Shown one piece after another: positions 43,327-52,760 of a stretch of 64,000 nucleotides of DNA; the first letter of the stretch is position 1; every line of letters begins with the position of its first letter. This DNA is from an uncultured Bacteroidales bacterium (GTDB taxonomy: Bacteria; Bacteroidota; Bacteroidia; Bacteroidales; Marinilabiliaceae). The stretch lies in contig CALAUL010000049.1 of assembly GCA_937892255.1 (NCBI GenBank), forward strand, positions 10,349 to 74,348. Direction: 5' to 3'. The translations under genes were made by a program, and so were the position numbers. The notes under the pieces are model-generated. The model saw nothing but the letters and a program-made list of their open reading frames with translations, was not told where the DNA came from and ran no database searches.

Positions 43327-44832
43327 TTAGTATACACCAGCTATGACAAGTAGCAATGTCAGCGACGTTGTGATGATAGCATTGCGGTGTCCTCCTTCGT
43401 TGAGCCATTGTTTTAGAAAGTAGAGTGACAATAGGAAGAGTATGCACTCTGTAATGCTGAACTTTATGTCTGTCGTTATGCTGTAGTCCAACGACGATAT
43501 ATGATGTGCGCATTGGCGGACGAATGTCAATAGGTCATCGACAGGGGCGGCTATCATCTCGGCTGCCGTTATGTTTATTGGCGTTGCTATCATAGCTATT
43601 ATTGAGCCGATGATGATAGGTGCTATCAATGGAACGGTGAGCAGATTGCTTATGAGAAATAAGTTGGGGAATGTCCCAAAGATGAGCAATATTATCGGCG
43701 CTGTCGCTGTTTGGGCAACAAGACTTAATGTCAGTGAATTGTGGATATATCTGAACGGCGGGAACCTAAATTGATACACCTGCGATACCGGCCTATAGAA
43801 AAGTAATATCCCCCATACGGCGGCAAAACTAAGCCACAATCCTATAGATGTGATATGCTCCGGCCAGATGGCGAGAATGAGAAAGAGTGTCACGTAGAGT
43901 GTCGACAGAGGGTTTGTCTTCCTCTTTCCCAGTCGTACAATCTCGTATATGCTCATCATAAGTGTGGCTCTCACTATCGACGGTGCAAGACCCGTTATTA
44001 TGGCATAAGTCCAAAGCAAGAGTAATATCAAGAGTGCCGCCATGACGGGCTTTCTCCTAAATGGTATCTTGACGATGAAACTGATGAACATATATATGAT
44101 ACCCACATGCAGACCACTCACGGCCAATATATGCACTATGCCACAGTCTGAGAAGTCTTGTCGTATCTTGTAGTCGAGTTTGCTTTTGTCTCCGAGTATT
44201 AGAGCCAACAACAAGCCTATATTCTCGTTGTCATATCCACATTTTATAAGAGCTGTCTCTGTCCATTCTCGCAGGTGATAAATTGCAGAAGGTATCGTAG
44301 CTAATTGCGTGGTGTCTTTTTCAAACCTCTCGACGTAAAAACGAAATACCGTGCTGTCTCTGCTGTTGCGGTCGACAGTGCCGAATATCTTGTAATATTC
44401 GCCCGGAACTACAAGGTCTATCTCATCGGAGAAGTATGCTGTACCTTCGATGTCGGTGTACAACTTATTGTTTACACGCAGTCTCTCGGCGTTGAAGGCT
44501 GCGCTTGTCCTCTCTTCGTTATCTCTTGCGTATCTGTCTATATATCCGTAGGCTTCTCCATCGCCTCTCTCTACAGCTATATCTGTGCTGTTGATGTGGT
44601 ACGATAGGAGTCCGAACATGGCGAAGTTGACCATCAGCAACAGGCGGTGAAGTGTTTGTAATCTGTACCTCGGACGTAACCATAGTATGACATTGGTCAA
44701 CGCCAGGCCGAAGGCACATATTGTTATGTGTGAGTCATATCCTTTGGGTGTTACGATTCCTACTGTTATTCCGGATATGAGACAGATAACCGGGAGAACA
44801 GATATTCTTTCTGTGGCTTGGTAGTAGTTCAT
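43327..44832 (-). CDS. ComEC/Rec2-family membrane protein (no metallo-beta-lactamase domain)
   Basis: 501 aa. N-terminal DUF4131-like region with an OB-like extracellular domain, then the competence-domain helices with the family motif VHILAVSGLHVGIIY and AIITGLAPSIVRATLM. Full ComEC proteins carry a C-terminal metallo-beta-lactamase-like nuclease domain, which is absent: the protein ends soon after the last helix. Shorter ComEC-like proteins are common in Bacteroidota. DNA-uptake function is inferred. Confidence 0.88.
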   Translation of the reverse strand: MNYYQATERISVLPVICLISGITVGIVTPKGYDSHITICAFGLALTNVILWLRPRYRLQTLHRLLLMVNFAMFGLLSYHINSTDIAVERGDGEAYGYIDRYARDNEERTSAAFNAERLRVNNKLYTDIEGTAYFSDEIDLVVPGEYYKIFGTVDRNSRDSTVFRFYVERFEKDTTQLATIPSAIYHLREWTETALIKCGYDNENIGLLLALILGDKSKLDYKIRQDFSDCGIVHILAVSGLHVGIIYMFISFIVKIPFRRKPVMAALLILLLLWTYAIITGLAPSIVRATLMMSIYEIVRLGKRKTNPLSTLYVTLFLILAIWPEHITSIGLWLSFAAVWGILLFYRPVSQVYQFRFPPFRYIHNSLTLSLVAQTATAPIILLIFGTFPNLFLISNLLTVPLIAPIIIGSIIAMIATPINITAAEMIAAPVDDLLTFVRQCAHHISSLDYSITTDIKFSITECILFLLSLYFLKQWLNEGGHRNAIITTSLTLLLVIAGVY

Positions 44833-44860
44833 TCTCTTGTCAGTGTGTTTGTTGTTAAAA

Positions 44861-44868
44861 CAAAGATA
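44861..44868 (-). promoter_or_regulatory. Promoter -7 element of the ComEC-like gene
   Basis: TATCTTTG on the minus strand, 28 nt before the ATG at 44832. Confidence 0.5.
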
Positions 44869-44920
44869 GTTGTTTTTTCTAATTCTCTTTGTGGTCGTTC
44901 TGTTTTCGTTCTGACAGTTT

Positions 44921-44961
44921 CAAACAAAAGAATGAGACCACTCTTTCGAATAGTCTCATTC
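44921..44961 (-). terminator. Terminator of pgm (minus strand)
   Basis: Stem GAATGAGAC (44930-44938) with GTCTCATTC (44953-44961), followed on the minus strand by TTTTGTTTG. Confidence 0.8.
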
Positions 44962-44986
44962 CATTTCCGTTGTATGTTGTCAGTCT

Positions 44987-46735
44987 TTAAATCTTCATGT
45001 CCTTTGCCGCTTGAGCTATCTTCTTCTCTGCTGCTTCTCCGGCACTTGCGAAATCTGCTGCCGAAGCCATAGGCACTTTGACTTCAAAGTAGAATTTTAT
45101 CTTAGGCTCTGTTCCCGACGGACGTACCGACACCTTCGAACCGTCTTCTGTGAAGTACTGTAGCACATTCGATGTCGTAGGCATGTCCATCTTCACCACT
45201 TCGCCGGTGATGATGTTCTTCGCCTCCAATGACTGGTAGTCTTTTACCCATACTACTTTCGAACCGCCCATAGTGACAGGTGGTGTCTGACGATAGTCTT
45301 TCATGAGTTGGAGTATCTCGTCTGCTCCTTGCTTGCCCTCTCTTACGATGTATATCATCTTCTCCTGCGAGAAGCCGAACTCTACATATATCTCCTTCAA
45401 GAGGTTGTAAAGTGATACGCCATTCTCCTTTGCCCATGCTGCTATCTCTGCCATGAGGGCTATTGATGCTACAGCGTCTTTGTCGCGTACGGCGTCGTAT
45501 GGCAAGAAGCCGAACGATTCTTCTCCTCCGCCAATGTATTTCTTCACGCCTTCCAACTCTCGTATCTTGGCTGCTATCCACTTAAAGCCGGTGTAGACGT
45601 CAAATACCTCCACGTTGTTTTTCTTCGCCATCTCTACTATTACCTCTGTCGTTACGATAGTCTTGATGATGAACTGCTTGCCGTCAAGTTTGCCGTTGTC
45701 TTTCCATGCCTTGAGGAGATACCATGTGAGGATAAGGGCTGTCTGATTGCCATTGAGTATGACAAATTCGCCCTCGTCATTCTTCACTGCCACGCCCAAA
45801 CGGTCGCCGTCAGGGTCTGACGCCATTACGATGTCGGCATCTATCTCCTTTGCCTTTGCTGTTGCCATGCGCATTGCCGATGGCTCTTCAGGGTTGGGAG
45901 AGTCGACAGTAGGGAAGTCTCCGCTCACCACATCTTGTTCGGGTATGTGTATCACATTCTCGAAGCCAAGATTTGCCAATGCTTGTGGAACCAACTCAAC
46001 GCCTGTGCCATGGATGGGCGAGTAGACAATCTTTAAATCCTTTTGCTTCTTGATGATGTCCGGTGCAAGTGAGATGCTCTTCACTGCCTCGAGATATATC
46101 TTGTCTATCTCTTTGCCTATTATCTCTATGAGTGCTGGGTTGCCTTCAAACTTAATGTCATCTACCGACTGTATTTTGCCTACCTCGTCGATGATGTTCT
46201 TGTCGTGAGGTGCTATTATCTGGGCTCCGTCATTCCAATATGCCTTATAGCCGTTGTATATCTTCGGGTTGTGCGAAGCTGTTATTATCACGCCGCTTTG
46301 GCAACCCAAGTGTCGTATGGCGAATGACATCTCCGGTGTAGGACGTAGCGACTCGAAGAGGTACGCTTTGATGCCGTTTGCCGAGAATATGTTGGCTACT
46401 GTCTCAGCGAATAGGCGTGAGTTGTTGCGGCAGTCATGACCTATGACTACTGATATTTGTGGCAGGTCGGCAAATGCTTTGTTGAGGTAGTTCGCCAAAC
46501 CCTGTGTGGCTGAACCTACGGTATAGATATTCATACGGTTAGAACCTACGCCCATCTTACCTCTTAGTCCACCTGTACCGAACTCCAAGTCTTTGTAAAA
46601 TGCGTCTACTAATGCAGTCTTGTCAGAAGCTTCCATGAGGGCTTTTACTTCTTTCTTTGTAGCTTCGTCGTAGTTGCCATCAAGCCAAGCTTGTGCTTTC
46701 TTCTCTACTTCTGCCATAGTGTTATTGTTTCCCAT
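44987..46735 (-). CDS. pgm: Phosphoglucomutase/phosphomannomutase family enzyme
   Basis: 582 aa, alpha-D-phosphohexomutase superfamily, PGM2-like length. Active-site phosphoserine loop VIITASHNPKIYNGYK, metal loop ASDPDGDRLG, sugar-binding GGGEESFGF and phosphate-binding RPSGTEPKIKFY. Interconverts glucose 1- and 6-phosphate (or mannose or pentose phosphates). Start 46735, with an in-frame ATG also at 46717. Confidence 0.94.
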   Translation of the reverse strand: MGNNNTMAEVEKKAQAWLDGNYDEATKKEVKALMEASDKTALVDAFYKDLEFGTGGLRGKMGVGSNRMNIYTVGSATQGLANYLNKAFADLPQISVVIGHDCRNNSRLFAETVANIFSANGIKAYLFESLRPTPEMSFAIRHLGCQSGVIITASHNPKIYNGYKAYWNDGAQIIAPHDKNIIDEVGKIQSVDDIKFEGNPALIEIIGKEIDKIYLEAVKSISLAPDIIKKQKDLKIVYSPIHGTGVELVPQALANLGFENVIHIPEQDVVSGDFPTVDSPNPEEPSAMRMATAKAKEIDADIVMASDPDGDRLGVAVKNDEGEFVILNGNQTALILTWYLLKAWKDNGKLDGKQFIIKTIVTTEVIVEMAKKNNVEVFDVYTGFKWIAAKIRELEGVKKYIGGGEESFGFLPYDAVRDKDAVASIALMAEIAAWAKENGVSLYNLLKEIYVEFGFSQEKMIYIVREGKQGADEILQLMKDYRQTPPVTMGGSKVVWVKDYQSLEAKNIITGEVVKMDMPTTSNVLQYFTEDGSKVSVRPSGTEPKIKFYFEVKVPMASAADFASAGEAAEKKIAQAAKDMKI

Positions 46736-47042
46736 ATAAATTCTATCTGAAATGTTTTTCCAAAGATATACTTTTTTCTCTTTAATAATGTTACTTCAAT
46801 GAAGTTTTTTTTATTGCCAACTTGTTAGAATGTCCGTTTTACACATCTTCCGACATTATGCCACACCCCAACAGATTGCCCCCATAAATATTTATATCCC
46901 ACAAAAAATTACCACTCAAAAACACTAAAAAAAGATTCTTTAAGTCCACGCTAACAAAATATACCATATCCAAATAATTATACCTTAACAAGAAAACTCA
47001 AAAAAATACAACTTTCACTTAAAGTTACTCAATGCAACGCTA
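46736..47042. other. AT-rich intergenic region, right border of the accessory island
   Basis: About 307 nt separating pgm from the 3' end of the minus-strand accessory operon. Apart from the pgm promoter it holds only AT-rich sequence with A-runs (46900-47000). No clear intrinsic terminator for the incoming operon was found. Confidence 0.6.
46761..46768 (-). promoter_or_regulatory. Promoter -7 element of pgm
   Basis: TATCTTTG on the minus strand, 25 nt before the ATG at 46735. Confidence 0.5.
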
Positions 47043-48677
47043 TCATTCTCCATCTTGACCAATTATTAACATCTCTTTACGCCTAACTTTTTCTCGCAAA
47101 TTACGTGTCGCCGAAGACTCCTTCTTTACTTTAAGAGACATAACAATATCATATTGTTGTTTACGCAATGCGTCATTCTCAAATTCATCTTCACAATATA
47201 AAAAATAAAGCAAATAATGAGGATACAATCGATTAGGCACTCTGTTAACAGCTCGACAATAACACTCTTCTGCTTTTTGATATTGTTGTGTTGCCTGATA
47301 ACACTCTCCAACAACATTTAGAATCATAGGGTCTGTTGATAGTTGTGTCGCCATATTAAGTATCGGTATCGCGTCTGCGTATCTTTTTACCTTGAAGAGA
47401 GAATGCCCATATTCATATAAAAAAGTAGGATTCCAACACATCTTATCTTGTATTAAAGAATACTCCCGAACTACCGATGAATAAAACTTATTCTGATATA
47501 AAATATGTAAATTCGTCCACTCAATCATATATTTCTCTCTTTGAGAAAACTTCAAAAAATTAGCAGCCGAAAACACAAACACCATCATTAACAACACTAT
47601 AGCCAACGCATTATATATCATTCTGACAGCATCAACCATCAATACACGAACAACTAACAACACAACAACTACCACAAACACAGGTAAATGCATTGGATAA
47701 GACGCAAAAGCGAATATCATAACAGACATAAGTGCGCCTGTTGCTCCATAACACCTTTGATCATGTGACTTCTTTGCTACACAAACCAAAACAAACAATA
47801 AAAGAATAAGAATTGGCACGCCATATTCTACACCAATATGCAAATAATCATTAAATGCATAATCAGGACTACCCGCCGCAAGCCTTTCCAACTCTGATGC
47901 CTCTCCTTTTGCAAAATAACGTTCTTGTGCCCTCGAATATGCATCAGCGAAACCACCACAACCCCAAAATGGAGACTCACATATCGCAAGAACTGATATT
48001 TTCCAAAGAAAAATACGTCCTACCGCTGAATCATACTTGATATACCACACAAGTGCAAAAGCACAAATAACTAAAATCACAAATCCCGACCACAGATATA
48101 ATCGATTAATCTTAACCGAAGCAATTAAACGAGATAACACCTTATGAACAAATAACAGATAAATCACAGAGACGAAAGACGCTATCCATGCTGTTCGACT
48201 CATCGTTGCCGGAAGAATTATCGCAATCAGAATCAATAATACATAAAAGAAATATTTGCACACCGAACACATCGCCTTACCTTTTTCGTCAAATATTCTG
48301 TGCAAAACAAGAGGAATCGCTATAACGATAAAACCTCCTAATGGTCCTGAATTATAAAAAGAACCTGTTGTTTTAAAAAATCTATGATAAGAGGGCAATA
48401 CTTCATACAACTGTAATAATGCATAAACTGTCTCTATAAGACAAACAACAATAATCGACAACTCTATAACATCAACAATTCTTTGCGTATCAAACCTTAT
48501 CACCAACAATACAAACAGAATCACACACGCAATTAACCCTCGCAAACAAAATTGTTTCCACTGCAGAACTTGCTGAACTTCATCACACGTTACTCCATTT
48601 CCATAATTCAAACTCAACCAAAATAACAAAACAACAAACAACAACCCCGAGACTATACCCTTTTGCAAAACAGACAT
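47043..48677 (-). CDS. O-antigen ligase/polymerase-like membrane protein with TPRs
   Basis: 544 aa. About ten to twelve helices in the first 370 residues with the Wzy_C/O-antigen ligase-type periplasmic loop (GPLGGFIVIAIPLV, TMSRTAWIASFVSVIYLLF, FWGCGGFADAYSRAQERYF, NDYLHIGVEYGVPILILLL). The C-terminal 150 residues contain TPR units (NVVGECYQATQQYQKAEECY). This fold covers LPS O-antigen ligases, polymerases and protein O-oligosaccharyltransferases. No glycosyltransferases are nearby, so a role in modifying a protein or peptide product of the same operon is possible. Last gene of the island; 10 nt after the signal peptidase gene. Confidence 0.82.
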   Translation of the reverse strand: MSVLQKGIVSGLLFVVLLFWLSLNYGNGVTCDEVQQVLQWKQFCLRGLIACVILFVLLVIRFDTQRIVDVIELSIIVVCLIETVYALLQLYEVLPSYHRFFKTTGSFYNSGPLGGFIVIAIPLVLHRIFDEKGKAMCSVCKYFFYVLLILIAIILPATMSRTAWIASFVSVIYLLFVHKVLSRLIASVKINRLYLWSGFVILVICAFALVWYIKYDSAVGRIFLWKISVLAICESPFWGCGGFADAYSRAQERYFAKGEASELERLAAGSPDYAFNDYLHIGVEYGVPILILLLFVLVCVAKKSHDQRCYGATGALMSVMIFAFASYPMHLPVFVVVVVLLVVRVLMVDAVRMIYNALAIVLLMMVFVFSAANFLKFSQREKYMIEWTNLHILYQNKFYSSVVREYSLIQDKMCWNPTFLYEYGHSLFKVKRYADAIPILNMATQLSTDPMILNVVGECYQATQQYQKAEECYCRAVNRVPNRLYPHYLLYFLYCEDEFENDALRKQQYDIVMSLKVKKESSATRNLREKVRRKEMLIIGQDGE

Positions 48678-48687
48678 AATATGAACT

Positions 48688-49521
48688 CTAATATATAAAC
48701 ACTACTTTTCCTACTATAAACTCTTCCGGAATAAGTCCCCAAAAACGAGAATCTAAAGATCCGACAACATTATCTCCACACATAAAATAATAGTTTTGTC
48801 GCATGACATGGTAATCTATAGAAGAACCATCCGGATTAAAAAATCCTGAATCATTCCAAATTATCTTATGCCCGAGTTCCCATTCTATGTATTTCCGATA
48901 AATACGAACATTCTTTTCATTAAAATGAATCGTATCCCCTTTCTGAGGTATATATAAAGGACCAAAATTACGAACATTCCAGCCCAAACTATCCCAATAT
49001 GGCATTGTAACATAAGGCAAACCTGCTCTTCTGACATATGACGTATCACGAGATACAATTTCTTGCATGCTCTGCATACTGCTCAAACCCAAGCTATCAG
49101 GCAAACCAAACACTTGATACCTGCAATTTTTAATACAAAAACTATCTCCAGGCAATGCTACACATCGTTTTACAAAATACTTCAATTTATCAAAAGCAAT
49201 TGTATCCCACCCAAGAAAACATGTCTGATTAAAAACCATGATATCATTTCGCTGTGGTTTTGACATAGCAAATCCCCTTGAAATATCTCCATGACGTATA
49301 GTCTCATGAATTGACACCTCGAATACTCTACCTCCATACGACATCCTATTAACAAACACTCGACTGCCCGACATTATAGTAGGTTCCATCGACCCTGTTG
49401 GCACTTTGAAAGACATCAAGACAAACGTAAACAAGAGGTTATAGATAGTATATAGTATAGCAATAAACACTATAGTCCATAACATTTTAATAACAAATCC
49501 CTCTTTCAGTTTTATCATCAT
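48688..49521 (-). CDS. Signal peptidase I, island-encoded second copy
   Basis: 277 aa with one N-terminal helix (about 13-35). Catalytic Ser in VPTGSMEPTI, catalytic Lys in FVKRCVALPGD, and the C-terminal box MCGDNVVGSLDSRFWG. Complete, so active in principle. Another signal peptidase I (479 aa) is encoded at 61548-62987; this one has different substrate-domain sequence and sits in the NVEALA operon, which suggests a dedicated role in maturing its exported products. Confidence 0.92.
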   Translation of the reverse strand: MMIKLKEGFVIKMLWTIVFIAILYTIYNLLFTFVLMSFKVPTGSMEPTIMSGSRVFVNRMSYGGRVFEVSIHETIRHGDISRGFAMSKPQRNDIMVFNQTCFLGWDTIAFDKLKYFVKRCVALPGDSFCIKNCRYQVFGLPDSLGLSSMQSMQEIVSRDTSYVRRAGLPYVTMPYWDSLGWNVRNFGPLYIPQKGDTIHFNEKNVRIYRKYIEWELGHKIIWNDSGFFNPDGSSIDYHVMRQNYYFMCGDNVVGSLDSRFWGLIPEEFIVGKVVFIY

Positions 49522-49540
49522 ATAAGAATTTCATAAGACG

Positions 49541-50456
49541 CTATCGCCACTCTACAACATCTCCATCACGCAAAAGAAACGGACGTTCATCCCATCCTCG
49601 ATATAGATTCTTCACCCAATACAAAGCCTTAGATGGCACACTATCATAATGTAACACATTCGTTGTTGCAACTTGTTTACCCAATGATTGCCAATTTTCG
49701 CCATTATAACACATCAATTCATACGTGTCTCCTACACGTATGTCGTTATCATCAGATCGCGGTATAATGCGAATAAACGACACCTTTTTAGGCAGTTTAA
49801 AGCCAACTCCAACCCATTTGTTATTTGGTGATTCAGTTTCAAAATTTGTCAAATAATCATTATCAAATGCTTTTGCTATAGATGTAGCATCAGCATGTTG
49901 ACATCCTATTGGTGTACCAACCATTTCAGCAGTATCCGCATCATAGAATTTTAGTTCCGCCAAACTTCCATAACTACCATCAACAGAAAGGTAACGATAA
50001 TACTTATAACTCTTTTCGCTATTTTTCCATTTATCAAATGCATGATCGATGGTATAAATCAAGTAATCCGACTTCATTATTTTAACATCCGAAATTAATT
50101 CTTTCTCCAATCCCGGATATAAGTGCTTTCTTACATTTAGCAATGAATCCCTAATTTGTACGTGAGACAAGTCCGATTTTAATAGTTTATGTGCTATCTC
50201 ATAGTATTTGTTAATATCATCTCCTTTGTACGACACATGCGCAGGCATATTCTCTATCAAGAAGACCGCAGCAGCATACTTCAAAGAATCATCTTTATAA
50301 TAGTTAAGAACTTTTTTCAAGTTCTACCCTATTATCACCTGCTACAGTCAACGCATAATTCAAAGGAGTATTATTTGTTGTACAAGAACAGAAAACGAAC
50401 AACAAAACAGAGGATAACAACGTTTTTATTTTGTTGATATAGTTATCAATAAGCAT
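49541..50456 (-). pseudogene. Discoidin-like lipoprotein gene split by a +1 frameshift in an A6 run
   Basis: From ATG 50456 the frame encodes a lipoprotein start (lipobox VFCSC, then LNYALTVAGDNRVELEK) and stops at 50304. From the A6 run (T's at 50312-50317) the next frame continues VLNYYKDDSLKYAAAVFLIENMP for 259 codons to 49541. With five A's the two parts join into one protein of about 300 aa (GDNRVELEKVLNYYK, as in Bacteroidota relatives). The C-terminal half resembles an F5/8 discoidin-type domain (AFDNDYLTNFETESP, WVGVGFKLPKKVSFIRIIPR). The start overlaps the upstream stop by 11 nt, supporting ATG 50456. Either a real mutation, a phase-variable run or a sequencing error. Confidence 0.8.
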
Positions 50457-51360
50457 TTCCATTAATCTCTATTATTATTGGATTTTCTTTCCCCTTTTCC
50501 CATATATATATTTCACGAAAAAAACCTCCTTGTTTTTCTGCGATATAATCAATCTGTACTTTTATAAACTCGCCACTCAACACCTCTAAACAGTCTATAC
50601 TTGCAGAAACACATTCGCATGATGTCGTAACTTTTTCGATAGACATGTCTCTTTCACTCTTTAAATCATATTCATGATGATGTCGTACATTATATTTAAA
50701 ATCTCCCAAATCTATATGATGACGTTTTTCTTGCCATTTTTCTAAACTTCGACACTGAGATATGCGATTGTACATCTTACATATGAAGGCAGAATCAAGT
50801 TCGTTTGTTTTTTTATTAGGAAAATACGTAGCAAGTACATGATTAGTACTATCTATCACCATATAATACGGGAACGTAGCATACTCTGCATCTGTCTTAA
50901 ATAAAGGAACATTATATACTTTATTTTCATCTAAAGAATAATGCTGAATTTCTTTTTTGAAAAGTGTTCTATTATTACATTCAAAAAAATATGCTATGTG
51001 GTTTTGATCAAAATTCCTTGTAACTCGACTAAAGAGTGCAACAGCATTCTTAACACACGAATCACAATATCTATCTGAAATTCTACAAACTAAAAAAGGA
51101 CCCGGTCTCTCTGTAAAAAGGGTTGACAAAGACAACTCTTCTCCATTTTTATCAAATATTTTCGCATTAATAGTACTACCATCATTTAGTATAGAATAAG
51201 CGAGACTATTATAAATCGAATTGTATTCTGTCGATTGTTGTACAGCAGATTTAACTGACTGAATTGCGGCACTCCTAAAATGACAAAAACATATTATAAC
51301 TACTACATTCAGAATCAATAAAACAATAATTACTAAAACCAACGTCTTTGTTTTCATCAT
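50446..51360 (-). CDS. Membrane-anchored thioredoxin-like protein with DUF1573-like C-terminus
   Basis: 304 aa from ATG 51360 (51357 also possible), overlapping the propeller stop (TGATG). One N-terminal helix (about 8-27), then a thioredoxin-like domain with YCDSCVK (about 100-106, CxxC) preceded by LVCRISDR, and a C-terminal beta domain with TTSCECVSASID and KVQIDYIAEKQGGFFREI, which matches the DUF1573 style. Paralogue of the protein at 53439-54044, which lacks the last domain. Predicted periplasmic; a disulfide role is consistent with cysteine-containing NVEALA peptides encoded beside it. Confidence 0.8.
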   Translation of the reverse strand: MMKTKTLVLVIIVLLILNVVVIICFCHFRSAAIQSVKSAVQQSTEYNSIYNSLAYSILNDGSTINAKIFDKNGEELSLSTLFTERPGPFLVCRISDRYCDSCVKNAVALFSRVTRNFDQNHIAYFFECNNRTLFKKEIQHYSLDENKVYNVPLFKTDAEYATFPYYMVIDSTNHVLATYFPNKKTNELDSAFICKMYNRISQCRSLEKWQEKRHHIDLGDFKYNVRHHHEYDLKSERDMSIEKVTTSCECVSASIDCLEVLSGEFIKVQIDYIAEKQGGFFREIYIWEKGKENPIIIEINGNAY

Positions 51361-52571
51361 CAAAACCTTTTCAATTTAAACATAAAAAGCACCTGATTCG
51401 ACTCCTCCTCCATCTGCATCATCCTCTCATTTGCCTCTTTAGAGATAAGGGGTGATGAAAACTGCGTTTTCCATACTTGATATGGCATTACAAACCAATC
51501 TTCTGACATGTAACGTGGAGCAACCAGTATAGGAAGAACATTATCATTAACAAGAAACGTTTTACCACCAACTATATTGCCGCTCCGTTTGTCTCTATAA
51601 AAGTCATAACTTCCATTTTGTGAATACGTCACCCAAAAATACTGATGAGTTGACGTTTCCAAATAATGTGCAAGATGAGCATAATTAGATGAAGTAAATA
51701 CCTTATCAAAAAGTTGCCAATTCTTGATATAACTCCTATCATTTGCTTTTTCCATTGGGAACATATCAGGTCCAAGATCTATCACATATTTTGCACGAAC
51801 GCCTTTCTCGTCAATACTATAGATAGTATCATTAAATGCATCCACATACAGATAATCTTCCGTGGTCTTCAATAATTCATAGGGCACAGCCCATGCTGTA
51901 TAATTAAAATGCGGTAACGCTGACCATTTTAATCTAAACTCACGGTCTACAAACATAACTGAATTTTCCTGATGTTCACACAGATGGTCGTTATATGTAG
52001 ATGGTGATTGCAAACATATATATCCGGTTTCCGTACACAAAAATTTTGCAATCTGCAATGGATGTATTTCATTCTTTACAAAATCGCCATTCTCTTCATA
52101 TATTGCAATCCCTTTACCAAAACTCAGAATTAGTTTTTTGTTATACTTGTCATAATTAATCTGATATACACCCGTAACCTCTCCTGGGCCTTGCCCAATA
52201 GGTATGCGTTTAACAAAATGCCCATCTATATCAAAGATAGCCACACCGTTTTGCCCGATTCTATCCATTACATAAATATACTTGTCTGTAATAATTACAT
52301 CCTCTATATCTCCTAACATGGCATCAACACATGAGTCATCAAAAAACACAACCTTAACGGAATCAATTATGCTATTGATATCCAATCTTTCATCAGCCGC
52401 CAAGGCATCACCAATATATATATGTGTTATAGAGTCTGTATTTACCGTTTTTATGTGTGCTCTATCGACCATCACCGACGCTTTTTGCTCTTCGGTGAAA
52501 TATTTCGTTTCGTTCGGTTTTGCACAAGAGACCAAAACCAAAATAGACAAAAGAATAATGTTCCTAAACAT
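51360..52571 (-). CDS. 6-bladed beta-propeller lipoprotein, copy 1 (BF3164-like)
   Basis: 403 aa. Lipobox VLVSC (Cys16). Propeller repeats typical of the family: IEDVIITDKYIYVMDRIGQNGVAIFD, FVKRIPIGQGPGEVTGV, KLILSFGKGIAIYEENGDFVK; C-terminal SGNIVGGKTFLVNDNVLPI and MMQMEEESNQVLFMFKLKRF. Similar in order and ending to the second copy at 54041-55207. Such lipoproteins face the periplasm or cell surface; binding function unknown. Translationally coupled to the thioredoxin-like gene. Confidence 0.87.
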   Translation of the reverse strand: MFRNIILLSILVLVSCAKPNETKYFTEEQKASVMVDRAHIKTVNTDSITHIYIGDALAADERLDINSIIDSVKVVFFDDSCVDAMLGDIEDVIITDKYIYVMDRIGQNGVAIFDIDGHFVKRIPIGQGPGEVTGVYQINYDKYNKKLILSFGKGIAIYEENGDFVKNEIHPLQIAKFLCTETGYICLQSPSTYNDHLCEHQENSVMFVDREFRLKWSALPHFNYTAWAVPYELLKTTEDYLYVDAFNDTIYSIDEKGVRAKYVIDLGPDMFPMEKANDRSYIKNWQLFDKVFTSSNYAHLAHYLETSTHQYFWVTYSQNGSYDFYRDKRSGNIVGGKTFLVNDNVLPILVAPRYMSEDWFVMPYQVWKTQFSSPLISKEANERMMQMEEESNQVLFMFKLKRF

Positions 52572-52760
52572 TAGTATTCATATATTTAATTTGTCAACAA
52601 CAAATATTAGCAAAATTTAAAACATCAACAAGAAAACACTAAACACCCTATTATTGGTTTAGACAACAACAATATAAATGCTTAGTGATTTCTGTTACAA
52701 TGTATAACTATCGAACAAAGCCTTTAATTTTACACTGCGTACCAAATATTAGGCAAGTAT
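52572..52760. other. Spacer between NVEALA copy 1 and propeller copy 1
   Basis: 189 nt, AT-rich. A modest inverted repeat (CTAAAC at 52650-52655 with GTTTAG at 52668-52673) could act as a weak transcription stop after the peptide gene, comparable in position to the clear hairpin after copy 2. Confidence 0.4.

Noticed and set aside
46790..46830. Hairpin ACTTC-AAT-GAAGT followed by eight T as terminator
   Set aside because: It points in the plus direction where no gene ends; the stem is only 5 bp.
50304..50330. Programmed -1 frameshift at the A6 run
   Set aside because: The joined frame needs +1 (or -2), not -1, and no stimulatory structure was evident; mutation, phase variation or sequencing error are more likely.
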